From positions 1 through 8,760 of the forward strand of contig JAEZRD010000015.1 in NCBI GenBank assembly GCA_023440975.1: a DNA stretch of 8,760 nucleotides, written 5' to 3'. Source of the stretch: Methanobacteriota archaeon (lineage in GTDB: Archaea; Methanobacteriota; Methanobacteria; Methanobacteriales; Methanobacteriaceae). Positions 1 to 5,878 of the stretch are shown piece after piece (positions within the stretch are counted from its first letter, which is position 1; every line of letters begins with the position of its first letter). The position numbers were made by a program, and so were the translations under genes. Under the pieces are notes generated by a model. The model was not told the DNA's origin and searched no databases. It saw only the letters and a list, made by a program, of their open reading frames with translations.

Positions 1-236
1 TTCCTATGTTATCTGAGTTGAATGTTGTGCCTGTTATTCATGAAGATTTTGATAAATACTTTGATGAGATTATAAAACCTTTAATAAGTAAGAATTGGAT
101 AATTGAAGAAAGTCAGGATAAGTTTGATATTACAAGTGAAGGTTTAAAGTATTTATCTGATATTTTAGATAGTTTTAGTGATTATGATTTTGGATTTACT
201 GATGCTTTTGTTCTTAAATTATCTGATGAGGATTAA
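1..236 (+). CDS. Partial winged-helix-like hypothetical protein (3' part)
   Basis: The reading frame is open from the left edge of the window, so the start is not certain. The first ATG is at 6-8, no ribosome binding site is visible before it, and the gene may begin outside. The visible 76 residues are acidic. The middle, with PLISKNW, then IIEES, then DKFDITSEGLKYLSDIL, resembles the recognition-helix/wing/last-helix part of small archaeal winged-helix proteins, where a wing strand is followed by an 'ITSEG' or 'LTPKG'-type turn. The tail is rich in Asp, Phe and Ser. It ends at a TAA at 234-236, followed at once by a hairpin terminator. I do not recognise a specific family. A transcriptional regulator or the C-terminal domain of a longer protein are both possible. 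Confidence 0.55.
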   Translation, partial: PMLSELNVVPVIHEDFDKYFDEIIKPLISKNWIIEESQDKFDITSEGLKYLSDILDSFSDYDFGFTDAFVLKLSDED

Positions 237-246
237 AATTTTAAAG

Positions 247-291
247 TTAAAGAGAGAGTATTTTTATTTTTTCTCTCTTTAATTTTTTTTT
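247..291 (+). terminator. Hairpin plus T-tract terminator between convergent genes
   Basis: An 11-bp perfect inverted repeat (247-257 and 272-282, arm TTAAAGAGAGA) has a 14-nt loop and is followed by nine T residues (283-291). It lies 10 nt after the stop of the plus-strand gene and ends at the stop of the minus-strand AbrB-like gene. It fits termination of the plus-strand transcript well. The same stem would form in the minus-strand transcript, followed by a moderately U-rich stretch, so it may serve both genes. Confidence 0.75.
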
Positions 292-595
292 ATAGTCTTA
301 TTGATTTGTTGGGTTGATTGTATGTTGATTCATAGCAGGTTATTTTATTTTTTTTATTTGTATCCATAAATATCATTCTTTTTGGTTTATCATCAGATTT
401 TGAATCTTCTTTTTGTTTTGGTAATGTTAATGTTCCAGTTATGTAATCAAATATTTTTTCTTTAACTATTGTTATTTTTATATTTTTGTTATTATCTATT
501 TCCCAATTAATTGTATCATTTGGTTTTAATTTGAGTTTTTGACTTATTTCTGGGGGAATTACGGTTTTGTATTCATTTAGTCTTGTTGTTTTCAT
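290..595 (-). CDS. SpoVT/AbrB-type DNA-binding protein
   Basis: This 101-residue protein begins with a swapped-hairpin AbrB domain (about residues 5-45). The diagnostic stretch is KTVIPPEISQKLKLKPNDTI, the '(V)IPxEIRxxLxLxxGD' signature of AbrB/MazE-like DNA-binding proteins. The C-terminal half is charged (Lys, Asp, Ser, Asn) and low in complexity, and I recognise no domain there. Proteins of this type act as dimeric transcription factors or as antitoxins. No PIN-type or other toxin gene is adjacent, so an antitoxin role has no local support. The gene starts 11 nt after the mtrH stop. Its GAGG at 603-606 lies 7 nt before the ATG and abuts the mtrH TAA, so it is probably co-transcribed and perhaps translationally coupled with mtrH. 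That placement suggests, without proving, a role linked to mtrH expression. AbrB family: fairly sure. Target: unknown. Confidence 0.8.
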   Translation of the reverse strand: MKTTRLNEYKTVIPPEISQKLKLKPNDTINWEIDNNKNIKITIVKEKIFDYITGTLTLPKQKEDSKSDDKPKRMIFMDTNKKNKITCYESTYNQPNKSIRL

Positions 596-606
596 AGTTT
601 TTCCTC

Positions 607-1542
607 TTAGAATAGTTTGTTTATTGGGTGGTCTTCAACTGTTTCTGTTCCGATTTCGTTTCCTGCTTCTGCAAATATTGAGTCTGCCATTGCTGCTGCA
701 GGGAAAAGGTCGGGTGCATTTTCTATTGGTCCAAATAAACAGAAATCTCCTCCCATACAGATTTGTATGATGTCTGCACTTATGTCGCATACATGGAATG
801 CTTCTTTACGTACTTCTTTTTTGTAGGTTTTTAACCAGTCCCATGCTGAGGGTATATTGTGGATTCCTGATCCTACGGGATATCCCCATTTTCCTTTTTC
901 TGCAAATGTTGCTCTTGCTGCTGCTCCTGCTCCTTGTGTTAGGGGTGTTACTGCTGTGTCCATGAAGAATTTATCAATTCCGCAATCTTTTGCAAGGTCT
1001 AGTAATCCTTGGTCCATTGCTGTTCCTCCATTGTCCCATATGTTTACTTTTCCCATTACTCCTGATTCTATTGGGTTGAATCCTAGTATGATAGATGCTG
1101 ATATGTCTGTGTTTTTTACTGCTTCTAGTTCTTCTGGTTCTAAGGACATGTTTATTGAGTTGTATATTGCTCGATCTGTTAGTCCGCTTTCTTGTGCATA
1201 TTGCGCTCCTACTGCTCTTGTTTCTCCACTTGTGGAGTCGATTAGGAATGGTTTGTCTGATATGTCACCTATGAATTCGAGGTAGTTTTTGATTGCTTCT
1301 GGTGTTGCTCCGAAGCATTGTATTATGCAGGGGTTTCCTGTGGTGTCTTCCATTTCTTCCATGTTTTTAATGAGTTCTTCTGCTTTGTCTTTATCGAATT
1401 CTCCGTTTAATTCGTCTTTTATTATTTTATGTCCTGCGTAGAATATGGTTCCTGCAAGTACGGTTGGGTATTCTCCAGGTTGTCCTCCGCATTTCATTCC
1501 AGCTACTTCTACTATGGTTTGGTCTTTATCGTATTTAAACAT
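607..1542 (-). CDS. mtrH: Tetrahydromethanopterin S-methyltransferase subunit H
   Basis: The 311-residue product has the normal length for MtrH and family stretches throughout: GGQPGEYPTVLAGTIFYAGH near the N-terminus, FLIDSTSGETR, YNSINMS, ASIILGFNP, AVTPLTQGAG, WGYPVGSGIHNIPSAWDWL, GGDFCLFGPIENA and the terminal VEDHPINKLF. MtrH is the peripheral cytoplasmic TIM-barrel subunit of the membrane complex MtrA-H. It moves the methyl group between methyl-tetrahydromethanopterin and the corrinoid on MtrA, the complex passing it to coenzyme M with sodium export. The ATG is preceded by AGAGGA (1553-1558). The gene is visibly richer in G and C than its surroundings, as expected for a strongly expressed core gene. 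It is usually the last gene of an mtrEDCBAFGH cluster, but here no mtr gene lies upstream: about 600 bp of non-coding DNA does. It is therefore a detached or second copy with its own promoter. Confidence 0.96.
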   Translation of the reverse strand: MFKYDKDQTIVEVAGMKCGGQPGEYPTVLAGTIFYAGHKIIKDELNGEFDKDKAEELIKNMEEMEDTTGNPCIIQCFGATPEAIKNYLEFIGDISDKPFLIDSTSGETRAVGAQYAQESGLTDRAIYNSINMSLEPEELEAVKNTDISASIILGFNPIESGVMGKVNIWDNGGTAMDQGLLDLAKDCGIDKFFMDTAVTPLTQGAGAAARATFAEKGKWGYPVGSGIHNIPSAWDWLKTYKKEVRKEAFHVCDISADIIQICMGGDFCLFGPIENAPDLFPAAAMADSIFAEAGNEIGTETVEDHPINKLF

Positions 1543-1605
1543 TTTTTCATATTCCTCTATTTTTTTTATGGGAGGATTAAGGTTTTTTTTAGCTTTGTTT
1601 AATTA

Positions 1606-1633
1606 TTTGGTTTAAGCTTTAAGCTAATTTGGT
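1606..1633. repeat. Tandem 7-bp repeat flanked by direct repeats in the mtrH leader
   Basis: The heptamer TTAAGCT occurs twice without a gap (1612-1618, 1619-1625) and is framed by two copies of TTTGGT (1606-1611 and 1628-1633). It lies 64-91 bp upstream of the mtrH start codon, in or next to the presumed leader or promoter, so it could be a regulator site. The function is inferred from position only. Confidence 0.5.
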
Positions 1634-1640
1634 GTATATG
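1633..1640 (-). promoter_or_regulatory. Candidate TATA box for mtrH
   Basis: On the minus strand the sequence CATATACA is preceded by an A-rich run. A start site about 25 nt downstream would fall near 1612 and give a leader of about 70 nt before the mtrH ATG. Other AT-rich stretches further upstream could serve equally well, so this is only one candidate. Confidence 0.25.
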
Positions 1641-1681
1641 TTTTTTTCCTTTTTTCCTCTTTTTAATTTTTTTTAGAAGAA

Positions 1682-1702
1682 TATAATTTAAAATAAATTA
1701 TA
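1682..1702. promoter_or_regulatory. Palindrome 1 in the mtrH upstream region
   Basis: A 21-bp perfect palindrome with arms TATAATTTA and TAAATTATA around a central AAA. Its outer eight bases on each side (TATAATTT/AAATTATA) match those of the palindrome at 1778-1796, with centres 95 bp apart. It may be a dimer-type operator, although AT-rich DNA makes such symmetry more likely by chance. Confidence 0.4.
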
Positions 1703-1777
1703 AAAAAATAATTTAGGATGTTTACATATTTTTTTTGTGATACAAATAATTTTTTTTGGGTACTAAAACTATTTTTT

Positions 1778-1796
1778 TATAATTTTATAAATTATA
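1778..1796. promoter_or_regulatory. Palindrome 2 in the mtrH upstream region
   Basis: A 19-bp perfect palindrome, TATAATTT, TAT, AAATTATA. It shares both arms with the palindrome at 1682-1702, which makes a duplicated operator more likely than two independent chance palindromes. Sequence-level symmetry is certain; binding function is inference. Confidence 0.4.
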
Positions 1797-1809
1797 TTCT
1801 GATTTTTTT

Positions 1810-1868
1810 CTCAAGTTTACACGAAAAATAATTAAAGTAAACTTTAAAATTTTTAAATTAAACTTGAG
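1810..1868. promoter_or_regulatory. Inverted and direct TAAACTT repeats
   Basis: CTCAAGTTTA (1810-1819) is the exact reverse complement of TAAACTTGAG (1859-1868). A third half-site, GTAAACTT (1837-1844), is the reverse complement of AAGTTTAC (1813-1820). The two forward TAAACTT copies start 21 bp apart, two helical turns, so a protein could bind both on one face. The cluster lies about 270 bp from mtrH and 280 bp from the regulator gene. Confidence 0.4.
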
Positions 1869-1997
1869 TTAAATTTATTTTATCAAAACTAACATATAAA
1901 CCTTATGAAAAAAAGTAATAACAAAAAACATAATAAAAAAAAATAAAAATAATTAATAATAACCAAATTTATTAAAAAATATAAAAATAAATTCTAA

Positions 1998-2032
1998 TTT
2001 AAAATGAACATCAAATTTATATTCATTTTAAA
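1998..2032. repeat. 11-bp inverted repeat upstream of the regulator gene
   Basis: TTTAAAATGAA (1998-2008) and TTCATTTTAAA (2022-2032) are perfect reverse complements around a 13-nt loop. On the plus strand no T-tract follows, so it does not look like a plus-strand terminator. It lies about 120 bp before the winged-helix start codon, where an operator or leader hairpin is plausible. Confidence 0.45.
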
Positions 2033-2150
2033 AAAAGATTTAAAATAATATCTCATAAAAGTATTTTAAAGAAATAAAATTTAATTAAACTCCATTAGAG
2101 TATTACTAAAACAATAGTTTTAATATGTGAGAATTAAAATATATAATATT

Positions 2151-2426
2151 ATGAATAAAACTGAACTACTGGATGGCCTTTCCTATACCAGACGTTCAAA
2201 AAACCGTACAAATTTAGTATTATATTTATCATATACTGTTAAAATGCCCTCTGAAATTGCAAATCACATGAATTTACGAATAAATCAGGTAAGTGCTATA
2301 TTAAAAGACTTAAAAAAAGAAAATATAGTTGTTTGTTTGAATGAACAAGAAAAGAAAGGACGTTTATATAAATTAACACCAAAAGGAAAAGAAATTCACG
2401 AAATGATTGTGAAAAATATAGATTAA
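2151..2426 (+). CDS. Winged-helix transcriptional regulator
   Basis: This small protein of about 91 residues is a winged-helix DNA-binding domain: MPSEIANHMNLRINQVSAIL is the helix-turn-helix, and a Lys-rich wing leads to RLYKLTPKGKEI, the usual 'LTxKG' turn before the last helix. Such stand-alone archaeal regulators (MarR/ArsR-like fold) bind DNA as dimers. I chose the ATG at 2151. An in-frame GTG at 2127 would add eight residues (MRIKIYNI) of no family character, and neither start has a clear ribosome binding site. The gene is divergent from mtrH across a region with several palindromes, so autoregulation or control of mtrH is a reasonable but untested idea. No ligand or metal-binding residues stand out. 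Confidence 0.82.
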   Translation: MNKTELLDGLSYTRRSKNRTNLVLYLSYTVKMPSEIANHMNLRINQVSAILKDLKKENIVVCLNEQEKKGRLYKLTPKGKEIHEMIVKNID

Positions 2427-2502
2427 TCTATAAATTAAGTGTAAATAAAATATGAATTAAAAAATCAATAAATAAAAATAATATTTTATTCTAATAACAA
2501 TT

Positions 2503-2512
2503 AAAAAAAAAA
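2503..2512 (-). terminator. U-tract terminator of the YbjQ-family gene
   Basis: Ten consecutive A residues on the plus strand give a U10 run in the minus-strand transcript, 36 nt after the stop of the YbjQ-family gene. Archaeal RNA polymerase terminates on such oligo-U runs without needing a strong hairpin. A weak AT-only inverted repeat (2471-2477/2484-2490) lies beyond it. Confidence 0.5.
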
Positions 2513-2547
2513 TAAGATAATAAAGTAATAAGAAAAAAATTAAATAC

Positions 2548-2889
2548 TTATTCTTCTTTTTCAATAACAACAGCAGTTCCATAAGCTAAAACTTCTTGCA
2601 TAGCTTCAGAAATACCATTAGAATCAAATCTTACACTAATAATAGCATTAGCACCCATTTCTTTAGCGTGAGCTATAGTTCTTTCAAGAGCATCATTACG
2701 TGAATCTTCTAACATAGTCACATACTCATGAATTTCTCCACCAAAAAGGGATCTAACACCAGCAGTAACATTACCTCCTAAACCTCTACTTCTAACAGTT
2801 AAACCATACACAAAGCCCTTAGTTTCAACAATTTTAAATCCTGGGATATGATTGGATGTTGCTATAGGGAATTCTTCAATTCTTACCAT
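2548..2889 (-). CDS. YbjQ/UPF0145 family protein
   Basis: The 113-residue product matches the YbjQ/UPF0145 family (putative heavy-metal-binding domain) over its whole length. Stretches that show this are GFKIVETKGFVYGLTVRSRG, then GGEIHEYVTMLEDSRNDALER, then AKEMGANAIISVRFDSN, and AYGTAVVIE at the end. Members form ring-like oligomers, but their cellular role is unsettled; the metal-binding name comes from the domain description and no Cys or His cluster supports it here. It is a soluble cytoplasmic protein with no signal peptide. The ATG is set by an excellent AGGAGGC (2897-2903) 7 nt upstream. The gene stands alone, converges on the winged-helix gene and diverges from the small gene at 3064. 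Confidence 0.9.
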   Translation of the reverse strand: MVRIEEFPIATSNHIPGFKIVETKGFVYGLTVRSRGLGGNVTAGVRSLFGGEIHEYVTMLEDSRNDALERTIAHAKEMGANAIISVRFDSNGISEAMQEVLAYGTAVVIEKEE

Positions 2890-2935
2890 ATTTTTTGCCT
2901 CCTATTAAAAAAATTTTTATAAATCTATATTTAAT

Positions 2936-2943
2936 GATATAAA
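2936..2943 (-). promoter_or_regulatory. TATA box of the YbjQ-family gene
   Basis: The minus strand reads TTTATATC, close to the methanogen box A TTTATATA. A start about 25 nt downstream would fall near 2912 and leave a leader of roughly 22 nt carrying the AGGAGGC. A 13-bp palindrome, AAGTT, TAT, AACTT (2942-2954), overlaps the upstream edge and could be a repressor or activator site. Confidence 0.55.
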
Positions 2944-2998
2944 GTTTATAACTTATTATATCTTTCTATTTGCTCTACTTAAAAATAAAATAGAACAT

Positions 2999-3006
2999 AA
3001 TATATA
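2999..3006 (+). promoter_or_regulatory. TATA box of the small gene at 3064
   Basis: AATATATA lies about 60 bp before the TTG start, placing the transcript start near 3030 and just ahead of the AAAGGAGAG ribosome binding site. It lies about 60 bp from the oppositely directed TATA box of the YbjQ-family gene, so the two promoters are divergent neighbours. Confidence 0.45.
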
Positions 3007-3063
3007 CTTATTCTAATAAATTAATTTAAAAGAATAAAAAAAGTTTAAAGGAGAGTATACATT

Positions 3064-3330
3064 TTGGAGAATAGATTAAATCCAAATACTGAAAAAAAAT
3101 TAATAGATTATATTAATAAAAACTGTCCGGATATGGAAAATTATCATTATAAAATAGATAATAATGGAGAAATTTTTACTCTTGTAACTAAAATGTATAT
3201 TCTAGATCCTGATAATGTATTTGAAAGAGTAAAAACCATAGGGAAAATAGTAAATGCAGAATATTATAATCTTGCCCGTGTAGGGGGAATGCATGGTTAC
3301 CATTACTTTATGTTTAAATTCAACAAATAA
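3064..3330 (+). CDS. Small conserved-looking hypothetical protein, TTG start
   Basis: The frame encodes 88 residues and I do not recognise the family. It is soluble and mixed in charge, with a Tyr-rich centre (NYHYKIDNNGEIFTLVTKMY) and an end dominated by aromatics and Gly (YYNLARVGGMHGYHYFMFKF). The alternation suggests a compact alpha/beta fold. The start is TTG at 3064, supported by AAAGGAGAG (3047-3055) at good distance; the next in-frame ATG, at 3133, would remove the first 23 residues. It has its own TATA box and is followed by a T11 run, so it is a single-gene unit. The clear promoter, ribosome binding site and terminator make it a real gene even though its function is unknown. Confidence 0.75.
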   Translation: MENRLNPNTEKKLIDYINKNCPDMENYHYKIDNNGEIFTLVTKMYILDPDNVFERVKTIGKIVNAEYYNLARVGGMHGYHYFMFKFNK

Positions 3331-3391
3331 AATCCTAAAATTTTTTAATATTAATTAATATAACATACTAAAATATGCTTAATTAGTCCAA

Positions 3392-3402
3392 TTTTTTTTT
3401 TT
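3392..3402 (+). terminator. T11 terminator of the small gene
   Basis: Eleven consecutive T residues on the plus strand, 61 nt after the stop at 3330, form the oligo-U type of archaeal terminator. No strong stem is needed, and none is obvious. Confidence 0.5.
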
Positions 3403-3443
3403 AAGGATATATAAATAAAATTGAATAATCTATTTAAATGAAT

Positions 3444-3453
3444 AAAAAAAAAA
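3444..3453 (-). terminator. U-tract terminator of the TehA-like gene
   Basis: Ten A residues on the plus strand give U10 in the minus-strand RNA about 32 nt after the TehA-like stop. With the T11 run at 3392-3402 it isolates the two convergent units from each other. Confidence 0.5.
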
Positions 3454-3485
3454 TGTTTAATTTACTTTATTTTTTTACCTTATTT

Positions 3486-4412
3486 TTATAATGTTTTTTC
3501 TGTGAAAATAAAGTTTAAATATTTAATTAAAACAATAGCAACAAGTATTACTGCAATCATTGATTCTATTATAAAGATAGTTGATAAGCAGGGAAATTGA
3601 AAACCCACTGATTTAAAATAGATTAAAAGGTTTCTTGTTCCATTTGCTTTAATCACAAATGGGAATGTGAATGCTGCATAACTTGGATAGAATGGTAAAT
3701 TTCTTAACTGAACAAGTTTTATAAGTGCAAAAATGTAAAATAAGGTTGCAAAACTAAACATCAACATTATAAATGTGAAGGATTTAGGAATTGTAGTTTG
3801 TAAGTATGCACATAAGCATAAACTTACAGGTGCAGCATAAATACAAATTAAAGGTTTAAAAGGTTCTTGCACTGGTAATTTAATGTATCTGTAACTTACA
3901 ATGAAAAATAATATTATTAAACTAATTAAACTAAAATAAAAGCAGATATTACCAGTTAATGCTTCTTGATTAAAGATGGATCCTGTTATACTTGCCATCC
4001 CTATTCCAACATACACTATAAAATAGTTAGTGAAAACAGTGTTTAAATCCTTTTTCAATGCAAATTTTAAAGTAAATACTATTACTAGGCAAATATGATA
4101 AGTTAATGCTATAATCCATAAAGTAAAAGCTATACTAGGGTTATATGGGTTTATGTAAGTTGCAAGTATCATTAATGCCATAGATAATGTACCTGTAATA
4201 GCTAAAATTATTGGATTGTTAATTTCATTTTTAACTTCTCCAGGGTATTTGAAAGTTTTTATTAATAAAAGGAGTATTAAAAAGCATCCAATTATAGCAC
4301 AAACATATTTTAGGTTTATGGAATAATCTTGAAGTATCATTCCAAGCCCTATTACTCCAAGTATTAGTCCACAAATTGGTATTGGTATTTTCTTAAATAG
4401 ATTGTTATTCAT
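3486..4412 (-). CDS. TehA/SLAC1 (TDT) family anion or dicarboxylate transporter
   Basis: The 308-residue protein has about ten hydrophobic segments (approximate residues 10-28, 36-52, 67-87, 95-115, 128-147, 155-173, 187-205, 211-233, 241-255, 277-299). This is the layout of the tellurite-resistance/dicarboxylate transporter (TDT) family, which includes TehA, Mae1 and plant SLAC1. Family stretches are IPIPICGLILGVIGLGMIL at the start, ICIYAAPVSLCLCAYL before the seventh segment, and YPSYAAFTFPFVIKANGT near the ninth, where TehA has its gating Phe. Members are anion channels or C4-dicarboxylate/proton symporters of the cytoplasmic membrane; the substrate cannot be read from sequence. It lies 44 bp after the DUF4013 gene on the same strand. 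A weak AAAGGA precedes the ATG and a TATA-like stretch (about 4430-4437) could give extra, nearly leaderless transcripts. Confidence 0.86.
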   Translation of the reverse strand: MNNNLFKKIPIPICGLILGVIGLGMILQDYSINLKYVCAIIGCFLILLLLIKTFKYPGEVKNEINNPIILAITGTLSMALMILATYINPYNPSIAFTLWIIALTYHICLVIVFTLKFALKKDLNTVFTNYFIVYVGIGMASITGSIFNQEALTGNICFYFSLISLIILFFIVSYRYIKLPVQEPFKPLICIYAAPVSLCLCAYLQTTIPKSFTFIMLMFSFATLFYIFALIKLVQLRNLPFYPSYAAFTFPFVIKANGTRNLLIYFKSVGFQFPCLSTIFIIESMIAVILVAIVLIKYLNFIFTEKTL

Positions 4413-4456
4413 AATCCTTTTTACTCTTTTATAAATTGTATAAAACCTTTTTTTTC

Positions 4457-5338
4457 TTAGTTGATTTTATCATCTATTTCTGTTTTAATATCTTCTAATC
4501 CTTCGCTGATTTCTTCTATTCCTTTAATTAATATGGAGTTTTCATCATCATAATCTGTAACTGTTTCATACATATCTCCAATACTTCTATATTTAAATAT
4601 TAAATAATAAGGTGTAATTAGAAAACTAATTATTACAAATCCTGCATAAGGGATTAAACTTAAAAGTTGTGATGAAATTAGGAATATGTTTGCTATTATT
4701 AAAAATTCAATATACCATATTATATATTTTTTCCATCCATAAGTTACAAATTTATAGTATATTAATTTAAGATTTAAGGCTTTTTTAATGCTTCCTGTTT
4801 CTGCTAATCGGCCAAATGCCATGAATGTTAATCCATCACATATAATATAAATAAATAATCCAAATATTGCTATCATCTGATTTTCGCTTATGAAAAGATA
4901 AAAAATGGTATTAGCATATTCTAATCCTGATAAATGGTAAGATTGATTTAATGAGGTTAATGTTGAATTTAATAAACCACCCATAGGATTGACATGTGCA
5001 TTTATGGATAATGCAAATATTACGAGTATAATTGATGGGATAAGGAAGTATATTGTTTTCACTACTGTTGCTTTTAATCCTAGTATTAAATTTTTTTTAA
5101 AATAAAAGATTGGAATTTTGTCTTTGCCTTCTAATGTAAATTTAATTATGGTTATTAAGAATCCAAATATGAAAGCACCAATTATTATATTTATAATATA
5201 AAATAAAATATTTGTTTCTCCTCCTGTTATTATACAAATATAATCTATTAATGCTACAATTAGAAATATTGTTCCAATTACTAACACATCTTTCTTGTTA
5301 TTTATAGGATATTTCAATGATTCTTTTAGTGATGTCAT
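4457..5338 (-). CDS. DUF4013 domain-containing membrane protein
   Basis: The 293-residue protein has about six transmembrane segments (approximate residues 17-38, 44-66, 91-112, 154-176, 205-227, 230-248) and a soluble acidic C-terminal tail of some 40 residues that looks helical. It fits the DUF4013 family, common in methanogens: an N-terminal 'SLKYPIxxKKD' before the first span, GRLAETGSIKKALNL between spans, and IPYAGFVIISFLITPYYLIFKYRSIGDMY near the end. The function of DUF4013 is unknown. Family similarity suggests the ATG is right, yet no ribosome binding site is visible. A TATA box at 5362-5371 puts transcription start almost at the ATG, so the mRNA is probably leaderless. The TehA-like gene follows 44 bp downstream with no strong terminator between, so the pair may be an operon. 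Confidence 0.85.
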   Translation of the reverse strand: MTSLKESLKYPINNKKDVLVIGTIFLIVALIDYICIITGGETNILFYIINIIIGAFIFGFLITIIKFTLEGKDKIPIFYFKKNLILGLKATVVKTIYFLIPSIILVIFALSINAHVNPMGGLLNSTLTSLNQSYHLSGLEYANTIFYLFISENQMIAIFGLFIYIICDGLTFMAFGRLAETGSIKKALNLKLIYYKFVTYGWKKYIIWYIEFLIIANIFLISSQLLSLIPYAGFVIISFLITPYYLIFKYRSIGDMYETVTDYDDENSILIKGIEEISEGLEDIKTEIDDKIN

Positions 5339-5361
5339 GTTAATTTAACCATTTATTTTCT

Positions 5362-5371
5362 ATTTATAAAA
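5362..5371 (-). promoter_or_regulatory. TATA box of the DUF4013 gene, leaderless arrangement
   Basis: The minus strand reads TTTTATAAAT. Its centre lies about 28 bp before the ATG at 5338, so a normal archaeal start would fall within a few bases of the initiation codon, consistent with the absent ribosome binding site. Confidence 0.5.
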
Positions 5372-5492
5372 TTTTGTTTTTTTTAATATTTAATAACTTT
5401 TATTGAATATTTTTATGGATTACTAAAAATATTTTTAGGTTATGAATTTCCAAATGTGGGTTTTATTATTTTTTTTGTAAAACATTCTTTTT

Positions 5493-5513
5493 AAATGGCT
5501 TTGTAGAAACCCT
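5493..5513 (+). repeat. Left terminal inverted repeat
   Basis: Reads AAAT followed by GGCTTTGTAGAAACCCT. It matches the right repeat at 5841-5861 in all 21 positions when reversed and complemented; the match stops sharply on both sides. Confidence 0.85.
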
Positions 5514-5840
5514 CATTTTTGGTTGATTTGTGTTGACTGTAAATGTTGTAGATTGTGTTTTTAAGTTTAGTTTCTTTTCAAGGCTAAAATCTGAAAGGTT
5601 TAATTGTTTTGAAAACATATATTTAATTGGATAATGATTATTTTTACTAAACATAATTAAAACTATTCTACTTTTTAATATAAATAATTTATCATACTTA
5701 TTTTTCTAACTACTAAGTGTTATTTCAAGTGTAATTTAATTTAACCTATATAAAGTATTCTTTTTGAAATTAAAGAATATTAATAAAAAAAATTGCACGA
5801 AGTGGAATTTCAAATGAAGATAAAAAAATTAAAAAAAAGT

Positions 5841-5861
5841 AGGGTTTCTACAAAGCCATTT
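5841..5861 (-). repeat. Right terminal inverted repeat
   Basis: The inverted, identical partner of 5493-5513. It ends 17 bp before the stop codon of the microprotein gene. The A8 run just inside it (5831-5838) would give a minus-strand U-tract that could end the microprotein transcript. Confidence 0.85.
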
Positions 5862-5878
5862 TTTTTAATATTTAATTT

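Larger units (their letters stand above)
1543..2150. other. About 600-bp non-coding region between divergent genes
   Basis: No open reading frame with a plausible start and ribosome binding site is visible. The region is extremely AT-rich and holds the tandem repeat, the two related palindromes, the TAAACTT cluster and the hairpin listed separately. It must contain the promoters of mtrH (leftward) and of the winged-helix gene (rightward). A small untranslated RNA cannot be excluded, but I see no recognisable RNA family. Confidence 0.6.
5493..5861. mobile_element. MITE-like element or IS remnant with 21-bp terminal inverted repeats
   Basis: The 21 bp at 5493-5513 are the exact reverse complement of 5841-5861. 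The core GGCTTTGTAGAAACCCT begins at 5497 and, mirrored, ends at 5857, giving a 361-bp element if those are the true tips. Ends starting GGCTTTGT resemble insertion-sequence termini of the IS5 type. The 327-bp interior has no transposase gene. It contains short broken frames only, among them a 62-codon minus-strand frame that runs out through the left repeat (5466-5654) and a plus-strand fragment reading IARSGIS (5792-5812) that recalls IS5-group transposases but is too short to rely on. A five-T run flanks both repeats (5488-5492, 5862-5866), or AT flanks the shorter tips; both are too simple to prove a target-site duplication. It lies between the DUF4013 gene and the microprotein gene. Confidence 0.65.

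Noticed and set aside
290..595. AbrB-like gene as antitoxin of a toxin-antitoxin pair
   Set aside because: No toxin-like gene lies on either side; its neighbour is mtrH, with which it appears coupled.
617..1285. Plus-strand open frames of 69 and 142 codons, and one of 67 codons at 567-770
   Set aside because: They lie antisense to mtrH (the last also overlaps the AbrB-like start). mtrH family matches run the whole length, and the frames show no ribosome binding site or family character.
1543..2150. CRISPR array, tRNA or riboswitch in the long non-coding region
   Set aside because: There are no regularly spaced repeats of 20 or more bases, no tRNA-like arms or T-loop sequence, and no recognisable riboswitch core; the repeats present are short and operator-like.
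5466..5654. 62-codon minus-strand frame crossing the left inverted repeat
   Set aside because: There is no ribosome binding site, it is low in complexity, and its C-terminal part is simply the translation of the terminal repeat and flank. I treat it as part of the mobile element.
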